NCBI RefSeq assembly: GCF_018687475.1
Contig: NZ_CP061292.1
Span: forward strand, 62,001 to 126,000
Length of the DNA stretch: 64,000 bases
Direction: 5' to 3'
Source: Polynucleobacter sp. MWH-UH24A
Lineage (GTDB): Bacteria; Pseudomonadota; Gammaproteobacteria; Burkholderiales; Burkholderiaceae
The notes under the pieces: model-generated
Databases searched by the model: none
Told to the model about the DNA's origin: nothing
Seen by the model: only the letters and a program-made list of their open reading frames with translations
Program-made: the position numbers and the translations under genes
Shown here: piece by piece, positions 31,871 through 40,744 of the stretch
Numbering within the stretch: position 1 is the stretch's first letter
Layout of the letters: every line of letters begins with the position of its first letter

Positions 31871-32950
31871 TTACGACACAATATCGCGTAGAGCATCGAC
31901 GAGAATGCTCATTTGCTCATTCGTGCCAATCGTAATGCGAAGGTAGTTCTTAATCCGTGGTGTTTTAAAGTGGCGCACGATGATGCCGCGCTCACGTAAG
32001 GCTAAGTACAATTTTTCGCCATCATGTTTGGGATGCTGGGTAAAGACAAAGTTAGCGCTTGAGGGAAGGGTATTAAAACCCAGACTCTTTAAGTTTTCGA
32101 TACAGGCGGCTCGAGTCCTCATTACCTCTTGAGTGATTGCATCAAGATGCGCCTGATCTTCAATCGCTGCAATCGCACCGGCTTGCGCTAATTGACCTAA
32201 GGGGTAGGAGTTAAAACTATTTTTCACGCGCTCAAGTCCTGCGATCAGATCAGGGTGGCCCAAGGCATAACCAACTCGTAGCCCAGCCAAAGCCCTCGAT
32301 TTTGAAAGCGTGTGGGTGATCAAGAGATTGGGGTAGTGTTTGCGCAAAAGTGGTACACATGACTCGGTACCGTAATCCACATAGGCCTCATCAACCACCA
32401 CCACGCTTTGGGTATTGGTTTTTAGGAACGCTTCAATTGCTGCGCGCGGTAGAGCTCGACCAGTGGGTGCATTGGGATTCGGAAAAATAACTCCACCATT
32501 TCCGCCTAACTCGTTGGTCTTTTGAAGGTAATCATCTAGATGAATGGCAAATTGACTATCGAGCGCAATTGTCTGGTAGTCAATCCCAAACAGTTGGCAA
32601 TAGACGGGGTAGAAGCTGTAGGTGATATCGGGAAAGAGGAGGGGCTTTGGGTGTTTGAGAAGCCCCAAGAACACATGGGCCAGGACTTCATCTGAGCCAT
32701 TGCCCACAAATACCTGATTAGGTTCTAAGCCATAGTGATTTGCAATGGCCTCTTTGAGGGATTTGGCATCGGGATCGGGATATAGCCGTAAGCCCTCGTG
32801 GTTGCCTGCGGCAATCGCTGCTAAGGCTTTGGGTGAGGGCCCATAGGGGCTTTCATTGGTGTTGAGTTTGATAAGTCTCTCGTGTTTGGGCTGCTCCCCA
32901 GGAACATACGGGCTTAAGTTCTGCAGGTCGGGGTTCCAAAAGAGGCTCAT
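31871..32950 (-). CDS. hisC: Histidinol-phosphate aminotransferase
   Basis: 359 residues from ATG 32950 ([20 protein letters not shown], the common start in relatives); an in-frame TTG at 32965 is a weaker alternative. PLP aminotransferase: [47 protein letters not shown] and the PLP lysine in [16 protein letters not shown]. It is transcribed against all other his genes, between hisD and hisB, and so must have its own promoter in the 106 bases it shares with hisB. Confidence 0.95.
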   Translation of the reverse strand: MSLFWNPDLQNLSPYVPGEQPKHERLIKLNTNESPYGPSPKALAAIAAGNHEGLRLYPDPDAKSLKEAIANHYGLEPNQVFVGNGSDEVLAHVFLGLLKHPKPLLFPDITYSFYPVYCQLFGIDYQTIALDSQFAIHLDDYLQKTNELGGNGGVIFPNPNAPTGRALPRAAIEAFLKTNTQSVVVVDEAYVDYGTESCVPLLRKHYPNLLITHTLSKSRALAGLRVGYALGHPDLIAGLERVKNSFNSYPLGQLAQAGAIAAIEDQAHLDAITQEVMRTRAACIENLKSLGFNTLPSSANFVFTQHPKHDGEKLYLALRERGIIVRHFKTPRIKNYLRITIGTNEQMSILVDALRDIVS

Positions 32951-32994
32951 CGCAATAGGGTCCAAAGAGTAACAATGAAAAACAGGTGAAGCGA

Positions 32995-33021
32995 TTGATT
33001 TTGAATGACAAATGATATTAT
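32995..33021 (+). promoter_or_regulatory. Candidate promoter for hisB-hisE
   Basis: TTGATT (32995-33000) and TATTAT (33016-33021, five of six matches to the -10 consensus) with a short 15-base spacer, about 35 bases before hisB. A promoter is needed here because hisC, just upstream, runs the other way. The exact boxes are a guess. Confidence 0.3.
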
Positions 33022-33056
33022 GAACGCTTAAGACTCATTATTTTTATTCACACACC

Positions 33057-33644
33057 ATGCGCCAAGCAGATGTCAGCCGTAATACCTCAGAGACCAAGAT
33101 CCAAATTACCTTGAACTTGGATGGTACCGGCAAAGCGGATTTAAACTCCGGTGTACCGTTTTTGGATCACATGCTCGATCAAATCGCCCGTCACGGAATG
33201 ATTGATCTCGAGGTGCATGCCCAGGGCGACACTCACATCGACGATCATCACACTGTGGAAGATGTTGGTATTACTTTAGGCCAAGCAATTGCGAAAGCGG
33301 TTGGTGATAAAGCGGGTATTACCCGTTACGGGCATTCCTATGTGCCACTCGATGAGACCTTGTCGCGCGTTGTGATTGATTTCTCCGGCCGTCCAGGTTT
33401 AGAGTTCAACGTGCCGTTTACCCGTGCGCGCGTGGGTGACTTTGACGTGGATTTGAGCATCGAGTTCTTTCGCGGCTTTGTAAACCACGCTGGTGTGACC
33501 TTGCACATCGATAACATTCGGGGTGTGAATGCGCATCACCAAATTGAGACCGTATTTAAGGCCTTTGGGCGAGCGCTACGCATGGCCTTGAGTATCGATC
33601 CACGTTCACCCCATGCGGTGCCATCCACCAAGGGAAGTTTGTAA
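33057..33644 (+). CDS. hisB: Imidazoleglycerol-phosphate dehydratase
   Basis: 195 residues, monofunctional HisB without the phosphatase domain found in enteric bacteria. Manganese-binding histidine motifs [11 protein letters not shown] and [20 protein letters not shown], and [13 protein letters not shown], are present. First gene of the rightward hisB-H-A-F-I-E group. A separate histidinol-phosphate phosphatase is needed and is not in the window. Confidence 0.96.
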   Translation: MRQADVSRNTSETKIQITLNLDGTGKADLNSGVPFLDHMLDQIARHGMIDLEVHAQGDTHIDDHHTVEDVGITLGQAIAKAVGDKAGITRYGHSYVPLDETLSRVVIDFSGRPGLEFNVPFTRARVGDFDVDLSIEFFRGFVNHAGVTLHIDNIRGVNAHHQIETVFKAFGRALRMALSIDPRSPHAVPSTKGSL

Positions 33645-33682
33645 GACACACTTCTTTTGCCAACGAGATTATTGAGATCGCG

Positions 33683-34333
33683 ATGCACATCGCTATTGTT
33701 GATTACGGAATGGGTAATTTGCGCTCGGTTTCACAAGCCTTGCAGCGCGTCGCTCCTGAGTGCAAGATTACGATCGCCAGCGATCCTGCTGAGATCTTGC
33801 GCTCAGACCGTGTGGTGTTGCCCGGGCAGGGTGCGATGCCCGATTGCATGAAGCAGTTGCGTTCTTCAGGTCTCATGGATGCAGTGATGCAGTCGGTGCG
33901 TGAGAAACCACTTTTTGGGATTTGCGTGGGCGAGCAAATGCTTTTTGAAGAAACTGAAGAGCGCAAACCCGGAGTAACAACCAATACGGCGTGCCTTGCT
34001 TTAATGCCAGGGAAGGTGAAACGCTTTCATTTGTCGGGTACGCAAGAGGATGGCTCAGGGTTTAAGATCCCGCACATGGGATGGAACCAAGTTCGCCAAG
34101 ATCGTGATCACCCGATGTGGCATGGCATCCCTGATATGACGAGTTTTTACTTCGTACACAGTTATTATGTTGAGGTGGGCAACCCAGAAGATACTGTAGG
34201 ATCAACGAATTACGGTGGGTGGTTTACATCAGCCGTGGCTCGCGATACTATTTTTGCTACGCAATTCCATCCAGAAAAAAGTGCTCAATACGGACTAAAG
34301 CTCTATCAAAATTTTGTCGCTTGGCGACCCTGA
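33683..34333 (+). CDS. hisH: Imidazole glycerol phosphate synthase glutaminase subunit HisH
   Basis: 216 residues, class I glutamine amidotransferase. Catalytic triad Cys81 (GICVGEQML), His196 and Glu198 (TQFHPEKS) intact; the usual [11 protein letters not shown] start is present. Supplies ammonia to HisF, encoded two genes downstream. 38 bases after hisB. Confidence 0.95.
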   Translation: MHIAIVDYGMGNLRSVSQALQRVAPECKITIASDPAEILRSDRVVLPGQGAMPDCMKQLRSSGLMDAVMQSVREKPLFGICVGEQMLFEETEERKPGVTTNTACLALMPGKVKRFHLSGTQEDGSGFKIPHMGWNQVRQDRDHPMWHGIPDMTSFYFVHSYYVEVGNPEDTVGSTNYGGWFTSAVARDTIFATQFHPEKSAQYGLKLYQNFVAWRP

Positions 34334-34355
34334 TTGATTTCAACAAGATGACCTT

Positions 34356-35102
34356 ATGTTGTTAATACCTGCGATTGATATTAAAGACGGACACTGCGTG
34401 CGTCTTGAGCAAGGTGATATGAACCGAAGCACCGTGTTTTCCGAAGATCCCGCCGCGATGGCCAAGCACTGGTTGAGTAAAGGTGCGCGCCGCTTGCATC
34501 TGGTCGATCTCAATGGCGCCTTTGCTGGTAAGCCCAAGAATGAGGCTGCAATCAAATCGATCCTCAAAGCAGTGGGCGATGATATTCCGGTGCAGTTGGG
34601 TGGCGGTATCCGCGATCTAGAAACCATCGAGCGCTTACTCGATGATGGCATTAGCACCATCATCATTGGCACCGCTGCGGTGAAGAACCCCGGATTTTTA
34701 CAAGATGCCTGCACCGCATTTGCGGGCCACATCATGGTGGGTTTGGATGCCAAAGATGGTAAGGTCGCAACCGATGGTTGGAGTAAGTTAACGGGCCATG
34801 AAGTGATCGATCTTGCCAAGAAGTTTGAGGACTACGGTGCTGAGGCGATTATCTATACCGACATTGGGCGCGATGGCATGCTCAAGGGTATTAATTTGGA
34901 GGCGACCGTCAAACTTGCGCAATCGGTTCGTATTCCAGTAATTGCGAGTGGTGGTCTATCTAGCAAGAAAGATATTCAAGCCTTGTGCGCGGTCGAGGAT
35001 GAGGGTGTCATGGGTGTAATCGTAGGGCGCTCTATTTACAACGGTGATATTGATTTAACTGAGGCACAACAGTACGCCGATCAACTCAGTAAGGCCAAGT
35101 AG
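34356..35102 (+). CDS. hisA: ProFAR isomerase HisA
   Basis: 248 residues, half-barrel-duplicated TIM barrel. Catalytic Asp8 ([11 protein letters not shown]), second acid in [10 protein letters not shown], and the phosphate-binding [14 protein letters not shown] and ASGGLSS. Isomerises ProFAR to PRFAR. 22 bases after hisH; hisF follows after seven. Confidence 0.96.
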   Translation: MLLIPAIDIKDGHCVRLEQGDMNRSTVFSEDPAAMAKHWLSKGARRLHLVDLNGAFAGKPKNEAAIKSILKAVGDDIPVQLGGGIRDLETIERLLDDGISTIIIGTAAVKNPGFLQDACTAFAGHIMVGLDAKDGKVATDGWSKLTGHEVIDLAKKFEDYGAEAIIYTDIGRDGMLKGINLEATVKLAQSVRIPVIASGGLSSKKDIQALCAVEDEGVMGVIVGRSIYNGDIDLTEAQQYADQLSKAK

Positions 35103-35109
35103 GCAAACG

Positions 35110-35868
35110 ATGCTTACGAAACGCATTATTCCTTGCCTCGATGTCACTGCAGGCAGGGTCGTTAAAGGAATTAATTTTGTTGGCTTGCAAGACGCGGGTG
35201 ATCCGGTGGGGGTTGCGCAGCGTTATAACGAGCAAGGCGCTGATGAACTTACCTTTCTAGATATCACCGCAACATCGGATGACCGTGATCTGATTTTGCC
35301 CATCATTGAAGCGGTGGCATCAAAGGTATTTATTCCCTTGACGGTCGGTGGTGGAGTTCGCGCCACCCAAGACGTCCGCCGCTTACTCAATGCTGGGGCC
35401 GATAAGGTGAGCATGAACTCCTCAGCGGTCGCCAATCCGGATTTGGTTTCGGATGCGTCCGCGCATTATGGCTCGCAATGCATCGTGGTGGCGATTGATG
35501 CTAAGCAAACCGCCCCTAAGCACTGGGAGGTATTTACACACGGCGGGCGCAAAGGGACTGGCATTGATGCGATTGAGTGGGCCAAGGAAGTTGCAAAGCG
35601 CGGCGCCGGTGAGATTTTACTCACCAGCATGGATCGCGATGGTACTAAGGATGGCTTTGATCTGGAACTCACGGCTGCGGTAAGCAGAGCGGTATCAGTG
35701 CCCGTGATTGCGTCTGGTGGTGTGGGTGGCTTACAAGATCTCGTTGATGGCATTCAGATTGGCAGAGCCGATGCGGTACTCGCAGCAAGCATCTTTCATT
35801 ATGGGCAGCATAGTGTGCAAGAGGCAAAGCACTATATGGCTAAGCAGGGAATTGCGATTAGACTCTAA
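35110..35868 (+). CDS. hisF: Imidazole glycerol phosphate synthase cyclase subunit HisF
   Basis: 252 residues, TIM barrel paralogous to HisA. Catalytic Asp11 ([17 protein letters not shown]) and the second aspartate in [15 protein letters not shown] are visible, with [25 protein letters not shown]. Uses ammonia from HisH to close the imidazole ring, yielding IGP and AICAR. Confidence 0.96.
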   Translation: MLTKRIIPCLDVTAGRVVKGINFVGLQDAGDPVGVAQRYNEQGADELTFLDITATSDDRDLILPIIEAVASKVFIPLTVGGGVRATQDVRRLLNAGADKVSMNSSAVANPDLVSDASAHYGSQCIVVAIDAKQTAPKHWEVFTHGGRKGTGIDAIEWAKEVAKRGAGEILLTSMDRDGTKDGFDLELTAAVSRAVSVPVIASGGVGGLQDLVDGIQIGRADAVLAASIFHYGQHSVQEAKHYMAKQGIAIRL

Positions 35869-35873
35869 TCATC

Positions 35874-36275
35874 ATGACCAACGCTAAATTTACAAAGACA
35901 TCGGGTTTAGAACCAGGCCCATGGCTTGATCGAATTGTTTGGAATGAGCAGGGCTTAGTGCCAGTGATTGCTCAAGAAGCCTCATCGGGTGATGTGCTGA
36001 TGATGGCTTGGATGAATCAAGTATCTCTCATGCAAACCTTGCAAAAGGGTGAAGCGGTGTATTGGTCGCGCTCGCGCAACAAACTTTGGCATAAGGGTGA
36101 AGAGTCTGGCCACACGCAAACCGTGCGAGAGATTCGGTTGGATTGCGATGGCGATACGCTTTTACTAATCGTGGATCAAAAAGACGGAATTGCTTGCCAT
36201 ACCGGTAGACACAGTTGCTTTTTTAATGAGTGGGACTCGGTGGCGAGTAATTGGGTCGATACAATGAAGCCATGA
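35874..36275 (+). CDS. hisI: Phosphoribosyl-AMP cyclohydrolase
   Basis: 133 residues. Zinc/magnesium hydrolase for step three of histidine synthesis. [47 protein letters not shown] and the HTGRHSCFF cysteine site are conserved. Separate from hisE, as in most betaproteobacteria, with an ATGA overlap between them. The N-terminus is about ten residues longer than usual. Confidence 0.95.
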   Translation: MTNAKFTKTSGLEPGPWLDRIVWNEQGLVPVIAQEASSGDVLMMAWMNQVSLMQTLQKGEAVYWSRSRNKLWHKGEESGHTQTVREIRLDCDGDTLLLIVDQKDGIACHTGRHSCFFNEWDSVASNWVDTMKP

Positions 36276-36658
36276 GTAGCTCGAACCAAAACCCCAACCT
36301 CGATTCCATCTTGGCGCATCTGGCCGATGTGGTCGATAGCCGTCGTGCTGATTTAGCGAGTGGCAAGATCGATGCCGGAAGTTCATACATTGCCCAGCTA
36401 TTTACCAAGGGCGACGATGCGATTTTGAAGAAGATTGGGGAGGAGGCCACCGAGACCGTGATGGCGGCCAAGGACTCCCGCCAGAATCAGCTCGATCCCA
36501 AATCTCAACAGCTATTGGTGGGTGAGATGGCTGATTTGTGGTTTCATTGCCTGGTGGCGCTCTCCTGTTTTAACTTACGACCCGAGGATGTGTTGGCTGA
36601 ACTCAAGCGTCGCGAGGGTACTTCGGGGATTACCGAGAAGGCGAGTCGCAAAACGTAG
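36272..36658 (+). CDS. hisE: Phosphoribosyl-ATP pyrophosphohydrolase
   Basis: 128 residues from ATG 36272, which overlaps the hisI stop; an upstream TTG (36251) lies deeper in hisI and is less likely. All-alpha MazG-like enzyme; metal-binding acids in [15 protein letters not shown] and [14 protein letters not shown]. Converts PR-ATP to PR-AMP. Last his gene; a weak hairpin follows. Confidence 0.94.
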   Translation: MSSSNQNPNLDSILAHLADVVDSRRADLASGKIDAGSSYIAQLFTKGDDAILKKIGEEATETVMAAKDSRQNQLDPKSQQLLVGEMADLWFHCLVALSCFNLRPEDVLAELKRREGTSGITEKASRKT

Positions 36659-36664
36659 TGCTTA

Positions 36665-36684
36665 CCCCCAGTTCGCTGGTTTTT
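36665..36684 (+). terminator. Weak terminator-like hairpin after hisE
   Basis: CCAG (36668-36671), TTCG loop, CTGG (36676-36679), then five T residues (36680-36684). The 4-bp stem is short but capped by a stable UUCG-type loop. Partial termination between the his genes and the HIT-tat genes is possible. Confidence 0.35.
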
Positions 36685-36712
36685 GGGGTTAATTCAGGTA
36701 AGATGCCAGCCT

Positions 36713-37078
36713 ATGAAACACCCAAGCCATGACCCAAACTGCATTTTTTGCAAGATTGTTGCCGGGGAAATCCCTTGCCAGAAGGTCTATGAGGACGAGG
36801 AAATCCTGGCGTTTAAGGACATTAATCCTGCTGCCCCAGTGCATTTATTACTGATTCCCAAGAAACACCTACCGATGTTGGAATCAGCGACTGCCCACGA
36901 CGCGCCATTGCTAGGTAGAATGTTGGAATTAGCCCCGCGTTTAGCTTCCCAAGAAGGATGTCGCCCCGGTAAAGAGGGGGGATTTCGGGTGATGGTGAAC
37001 AATGGCGCGGATGGGGGTCAGGAGGTTTATCACTTGCATTTGCATGTGATGGGCGGACCGCGCCCCTGGAAAAAATAA
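36713..37078 (+). CDS. HIT-family nucleotide-binding protein (HinT-like)
   Basis: 121 residues from ATG 36713; an in-frame TTG at 36683 is less convincing. Histidine-triad motif HLHLHVMGG near the C-terminus, and [19 protein letters not shown] near the N-terminus. HinT proteins hydrolyse purine nucleoside phosphoramidates; the physiological role is poorly defined. Located between hisE and tatA, a standard betaproteobacterial position. Confidence 0.92.
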   Translation: MKHPSHDPNCIFCKIVAGEIPCQKVYEDEEILAFKDINPAAPVHLLLIPKKHLPMLESATAHDAPLLGRMLELAPRLASQEGCRPGKEGGFRVMVNNGADGGQEVYHLHLHVMGGPRPWKK

Positions 37079-37095
37079 TCCGAGGAGAAATTGAG

Positions 37096-37326
37096 ATGGG
37101 CTCATTTAGTATTTGGCACTGGTTAATCGTACTAGTCATTATTTTGTTGGTCTTTGGTACCAAGAAACTCCGCAATATTGGCTCCGACCTAGGCGGTGCC
37201 GTAAAGGGTTTCAAAGATGGCATGAAGACGAATGAAGAAGCCAAGACCGAGCAGATTCAGTCGCAAACCCCTGCCCCAGCCGATAAGACCGTCGATGTGC
37301 AAGCCAAGGATGTGAACAAGTCGTAA
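37096..37326 (+). CDS. tatA: Twin-arginine translocase subunit TatA
   Basis: 76 residues: one N-terminal transmembrane helix ([20 protein letters not shown]), the amphipathic helix [20 protein letters not shown], and a polar tail. TatA oligomers form the conducting path for folded proteins. First of tatABC; a likely local client is the Rieske protein at 45444. Confidence 0.95.
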   Translation: MGSFSIWHWLIVLVIILLVFGTKKLRNIGSDLGGAVKGFKDGMKTNEEAKTEQIQSQTPAPADKTVDVQAKDVNKS

Positions 37327-37372
37327 GACCTGATCAAACCAGACACAAAAACTAAAAACTAGCGATGCATCG

Positions 37373-37861
37373 ATGATTGATCTTGGTGTATCAAAGCTCG
37401 CCCTAATTGCGGTGGTGGCTTTGATCGTAGTGGGCCCCGAACGTTTACCCAAAGTGGCTCGCATGGCGGGTAACTTATTTGGTCGTGCCCAACGCTACAT
37501 GGCGGAAGTGCGCTCTGAGGTCAATCGTCAGATTGAGCTTGATGAGTTCAAGAAGCTTCGTGAGGCAAGTGCGGACGCCATGAAAGAAATGGAAAGCTCT
37601 CTCAATGCCACCGTGCAAGAAGCGAGCGTTAATCTGAGCGATCAGGCTGAACCCAAGGATGATTACGCGAGCGCCATTCTAGAGTCTTCCCCGGATGTGA
37701 CGAAGGTGTATCGAGATGCGCTACGACAAGGGCGAGATAGTTGGGGTGTGAAGCGCACTGCTAAACCCCTTTGGTATAAAAACTCAGCTGGTGTGCGCAC
37801 TCGAGTTCAATCAGGTGCGGCACGTGTGAAGCGCTTTAAGCGGCCCGCTTTGAGCAAGTAA
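37373..37861 (+). CDS. tatB: Twin-arginine translocase subunit TatB
   Basis: 162 residues: N-terminal helix MIDLGVSKLALIAVVALIVV, GPERLPKVAR hinge and amphipathic helix, then a long charged cytosolic region with coiled-coil character. TatB with TatC receives twin-arginine signal peptides. 46 bases after tatA. Confidence 0.93.
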   Translation: MIDLGVSKLALIAVVALIVVGPERLPKVARMAGNLFGRAQRYMAEVRSEVNRQIELDEFKKLREASADAMKEMESSLNATVQEASVNLSDQAEPKDDYASAILESSPDVTKVYRDALRQGRDSWGVKRTAKPLWYKNSAGVRTRVQSGAARVKRFKRPALSK

Positions 37862-37913
37862 AAGCATCATTAATCAATAGATCCTCACCAATAAAGAACC
37901 AAGAACAAATACG

Positions 37914-38705
37914 ATGTCCGATACCAAACCAGGTCAGAGCGAGGAAACTTCAAAAGGGGGTGAGGGTTTTCAAGAAACCTTCATGTCCCACCTTTTTGAG
38001 TTGCGCGATCGGGTGGTTAAATCAGCGATCGCGGTCATTATTGTGTTTGTTTCCCTAGTTTATTGGGCCCCAGACATTTTTCATTTGTTTGCCAAGCCAC
38101 TTTTAGACTCGCTCCCCGCCGGCGGCAAGATGATCGTGACCGATGTGACCGGATCCTTTTTTGTTCCCATGAAGGTCACCATGTTGGTGGCATTCTTAAT
38201 TGCGCTACCGATTGTTCTTTATCAAATGTGGGCATTTATTGCCCCGGGGCTTTATACGCATGAGAGAAAATTGGTCCTCCCATTAGTAGTTAGTAGTTAC
38301 TCACTATTTCTAGTAGGCATGTCCTTTGCCTATTTCCTAGTCTTTCCGACCGTTTTTCAGTTCATGGCGAGCTACAACGCCCCCTTGGGTGCGGATATGT
38401 CAACTGACATTGATAAGTACCTTAGTTTTGCCATGTCGACCTTTTTGGCCTTTGGCATCACCTTTGAGGTACCGGTCGTGGTGGTAGTGTTGGTTAAAAT
38501 GGGGATTGTTAGCATCGAAAAATTAAGGGAAATCAGGCCTTATGTGATCGTCGGAGCGTTTGTGATCGCTGCTGTTGTGACGCCGCCAGATGTCTTATCT
38601 CAGCTCTTACTGGCCATTCCAATGTGCCTTCTCTACGAACTTGGGCTTTTGATTGCTCGTTTCTACCTACCCAAAACGCAATCTGAAGAAGAAAAATCAG
38701 AATAA
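37914..38705 (+). CDS. tatC: Twin-arginine translocase subunit TatC
   Basis: 263 residues with six predicted membrane helices. Conserved FMSHLFELRDRVVKS near the N-terminus (signal-peptide site), PLLDSLPAGGKMIVTDVTGSF region and FGITFEVPVVVVVL. Core receptor of the Tat system. Followed by 170 bases without a gene, then the porin. Confidence 0.95.
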   Translation: MSDTKPGQSEETSKGGEGFQETFMSHLFELRDRVVKSAIAVIIVFVSLVYWAPDIFHLFAKPLLDSLPAGGKMIVTDVTGSFFVPMKVTMLVAFLIALPIVLYQMWAFIAPGLYTHERKLVLPLVVSSYSLFLVGMSFAYFLVFPTVFQFMASYNAPLGADMSTDIDKYLSFAMSTFLAFGITFEVPVVVVVLVKMGIVSIEKLREIRPYVIVGAFVIAAVVTPPDVLSQLLLAIPMCLLYELGLLIARFYLPKTQSEEEKSE

Positions 38706-38831
38706 ATTCATAACATTTTGATTTATAAAGATTAAATCAATGAGAAATCGCTGTTGCACCAATACAACGAATAGCCACAAAAAAGCCTCAAAAGGCAGTA
38801 TTTACATACAAAAACGGGATAATTCAAAGGT

Positions 38832-38847
38832 CCTGAAGAAATTCAGG
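38832..38847 (+). promoter_or_regulatory. Hairpin in the porin 5' leader
   Basis: CCTGAA (38832-38837), loop GAAA (38838-38841), TTCAGG (38842-38847): a perfect 6-bp stem with a GNRA tetraloop, about 16 bases before the GGAG ribosome site (38863-38866) of the porin. No T-run follows. It may stabilise the porin mRNA or be a small-RNA target. The same 170-base gap holds another inverted repeat, TTGATTTA/TAAATCAA (38718-38725/38733-38740). Confidence 0.35.
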
Positions 38848-38875
38848 CATTTCTTAATTTATGGAGATTTAAACA

Positions 38876-40039
38876 ATGAAAAAATCATTATTTGCAATCG
38901 CTGCTGCGACTGCTTTTGCTGGTGCTGCACAAGCTCAGTCAAGCGTGACTGTTTACGGCATCATTGATGCGGGTTGGGCAGGTGGAAATACAAGAAATCT
39001 TACTTCTAGCACAATTACCTCAACAGGACCTAATCAAAGACAGACTTATAGCGCATTCACAACAAGTGCGGAACAGTCCAGCAGATTAGGTTTTCGTGGA
39101 ACTGAAGATTTAGGTGGTGGAGACAGTGCCTTTTTCACTGTTGAAGTGGACCTTAATCCAACTTCAACCACTACCGTTTTGGGCAATACTCGCCAAGCAT
39201 TTGCTGGTTTAGCGAAAAAAGGTTTAGGTAATTTCTCAATCGGAACGCAATACACCATCGTCCATAGCCAAGTTGGAGCAACCGATCCAGGTCAACAAAA
39301 TAATATGGTGGGTAGCGTAATTTATCCTCATTCAGGCGGAACCAATGCATCTTCAACCTCTGGACAGGATAGCGGAATTGCATATACCGTACGTACTAAT
39401 AACGTTCTTCAATTGCAGTCAGAAAGAATGGCTGGCATTCGCGTAACTGCACAATACGGAATGAATAACGCTGACAGAACAGTTTCATCAGCAACAACAA
39501 CGTCGGGTAAAAGTAATACAACTACATGGGGCGCAGGTCTAGATTACACACTCGGCAAGCTCTATGCCACAGCTGTATTTCAAAATTTGAAAAATGAATC
39601 ATCCACAATCACATCGACAACAGTTGCTACATTATTGACATCAATGGTTAACGCAACAAGCAATCAGTATTATGTTGGCGCTACATATGATTTTGGAATC
39701 TTGAAAGCATATGCAGGCTATATTAATCGCAAAGATTCGAGCACATTGAATTCAACTAATTTCTTAAGCCGTACAGCGCAGCAAATCGGTGTGAGAGGTT
39801 TTGCAACTAAAACTATTGAATACTGGGCAAGTATGGGTAATGGTCGTTGGCAGTCGTACGGCGCAAGTCAACCAACAGCAAATTTCACAGCCTATCAGGT
39901 TGGATCTAATTACTGGCTAAGTAAGCGCACCAATATGTATGCAATTTTTGGTAGCTCACAAACATCAAGTACCTCGGTTTCCTCGGGGGCTGGTGCAAGC
40001 CAAAACTCGTATGCTTTAGGTGTTCGCCATACTTTCTAA
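38876..40039 (+). CDS. Outer-membrane porin (Burkholderiales general porin family)
   Basis: 387 residues. Signal peptide about 1-20 ending AQA, then SSVTVYGIIDAG, the classical first beta strand of Gram-negative porins of this order. FRGTEDLGGGDSAFFTVE and the terminal strand SYALGVRHTF with its C-terminal Phe (the BAM recognition signal) are present. Ser/Thr-rich loops are consistent with surface exposure. Monocistronic: long leader upstream and a strong terminator downstream. Immediately after it the AT-rich TPR-glycosyltransferase block begins. Confidence 0.93.
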   Translation: MKKSLFAIAAATAFAGAAQAQSSVTVYGIIDAGWAGGNTRNLTSSTITSTGPNQRQTYSAFTTSAEQSSRLGFRGTEDLGGGDSAFFTVEVDLNPTSTTTVLGNTRQAFAGLAKKGLGNFSIGTQYTIVHSQVGATDPGQQNNMVGSVIYPHSGGTNASSTSGQDSGIAYTVRTNNVLQLQSERMAGIRVTAQYGMNNADRTVSSATTTSGKSNTTTWGAGLDYTLGKLYATAVFQNLKNESSTITSTTVATLLTSMVNATSNQYYVGATYDFGILKAYAGYINRKDSSTLNSTNFLSRTAQQIGVRGFATKTIEYWASMGNGRWQSYGASQPTANFTAYQVGSNYWLSKRTNMYAIFGSSQTSSTSVSSGAGASQNSYALGVRHTF

Positions 40040-40078
40040 TCATATAAGTTACAACTTTTAGATTAAAAAAGTACCTTA

Positions 40079-40109
40079 AACTCGCTATGGAAACATAGCG
40101 AGTTTTTTT
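40079..40109 (+). terminator. Strong intrinsic terminator after the porin gene
   Basis: Perfect 11-bp stem: AACTCGCTATG (40079-40089), GAAA tetraloop (40090-40093), CATAGCGAGTT (40094-40104), continuing into seven T residues. It lies only about 15 bases before the start of the next gene, so that gene needs a promoter within or downstream of this element, or read-through. Confidence 0.93.
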
Positions 40110-40121
40110 ATTGTTATCACA

Positions 40122-40744
40122 AAATGAATCAAGCCTTCCAGCAAGCATTTTTTGAGCACCAAAATGGTAACTATGACGTTGCCAAAAGAAAATATGAGTC
40201 TGTCTTAAGTAGCGATCCAAATCATTTTGAAGCGCTATATTTTTTAGGTCTGTTATATGCTGAACTCACTCAATTTGAGCAAGCCAAGACCTTCATTCAG
40301 CAAGCGGTTAGCATCAATCCAGCACAGTCCGATGCTTGGAATCATTTGGGCTTGGTCCTATATCATTTACGCGATTATTCTAATGCCGAAGCTGCTTACA
40401 ACAAGTCATTGGCAATTAATCAAGAAAATATTGAAGCGCTTCTCAATTATGCGGTGTTGCAGAGCGACCAGAAAAAAACTGATGAAGCAAAAGAAAAATA
40501 TAAAAAGATAATTACCCTAAACCCCAATCATTTTTTAGCATATCTCAATTTAGGTAATTTATACCAAGAGCAAAAAGATGAACAGCAAGCAATGTATTGC
40601 TACTATAAAGCACAAGAAATAAACCCCGAAGACTTAAGAATTCATAACAATATTGGACTTCTCCACTATGCGGCAGGAAGGTACGAAGAGGCAAAGCTAA
40701 GTTATGAGAGAGCCCTTAGGATTGATCCGGAGTGCGAAGAGGCA
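40122..40744 (+). repeat. Direct repeat A, copy 1 (N-terminal TPR module)
   Basis: This stretch is base-for-base identical, by direct reading, to 42191-42813. It starts two bases before an ATG and covers 207 codons (about six TPR units). Identity stops abruptly after the GAGGCA codons at both sites. The copies are 2069 bases apart in direct orientation. Confidence 0.95.

Noticed and set aside
38740..38967. Open frame of 75 codons overlapping the porin start
   Set aside because: Out of frame with the porin signal peptide, Cys/Asn-rich low-complexity translation and no ribosome site; treated as leader plus shadow.
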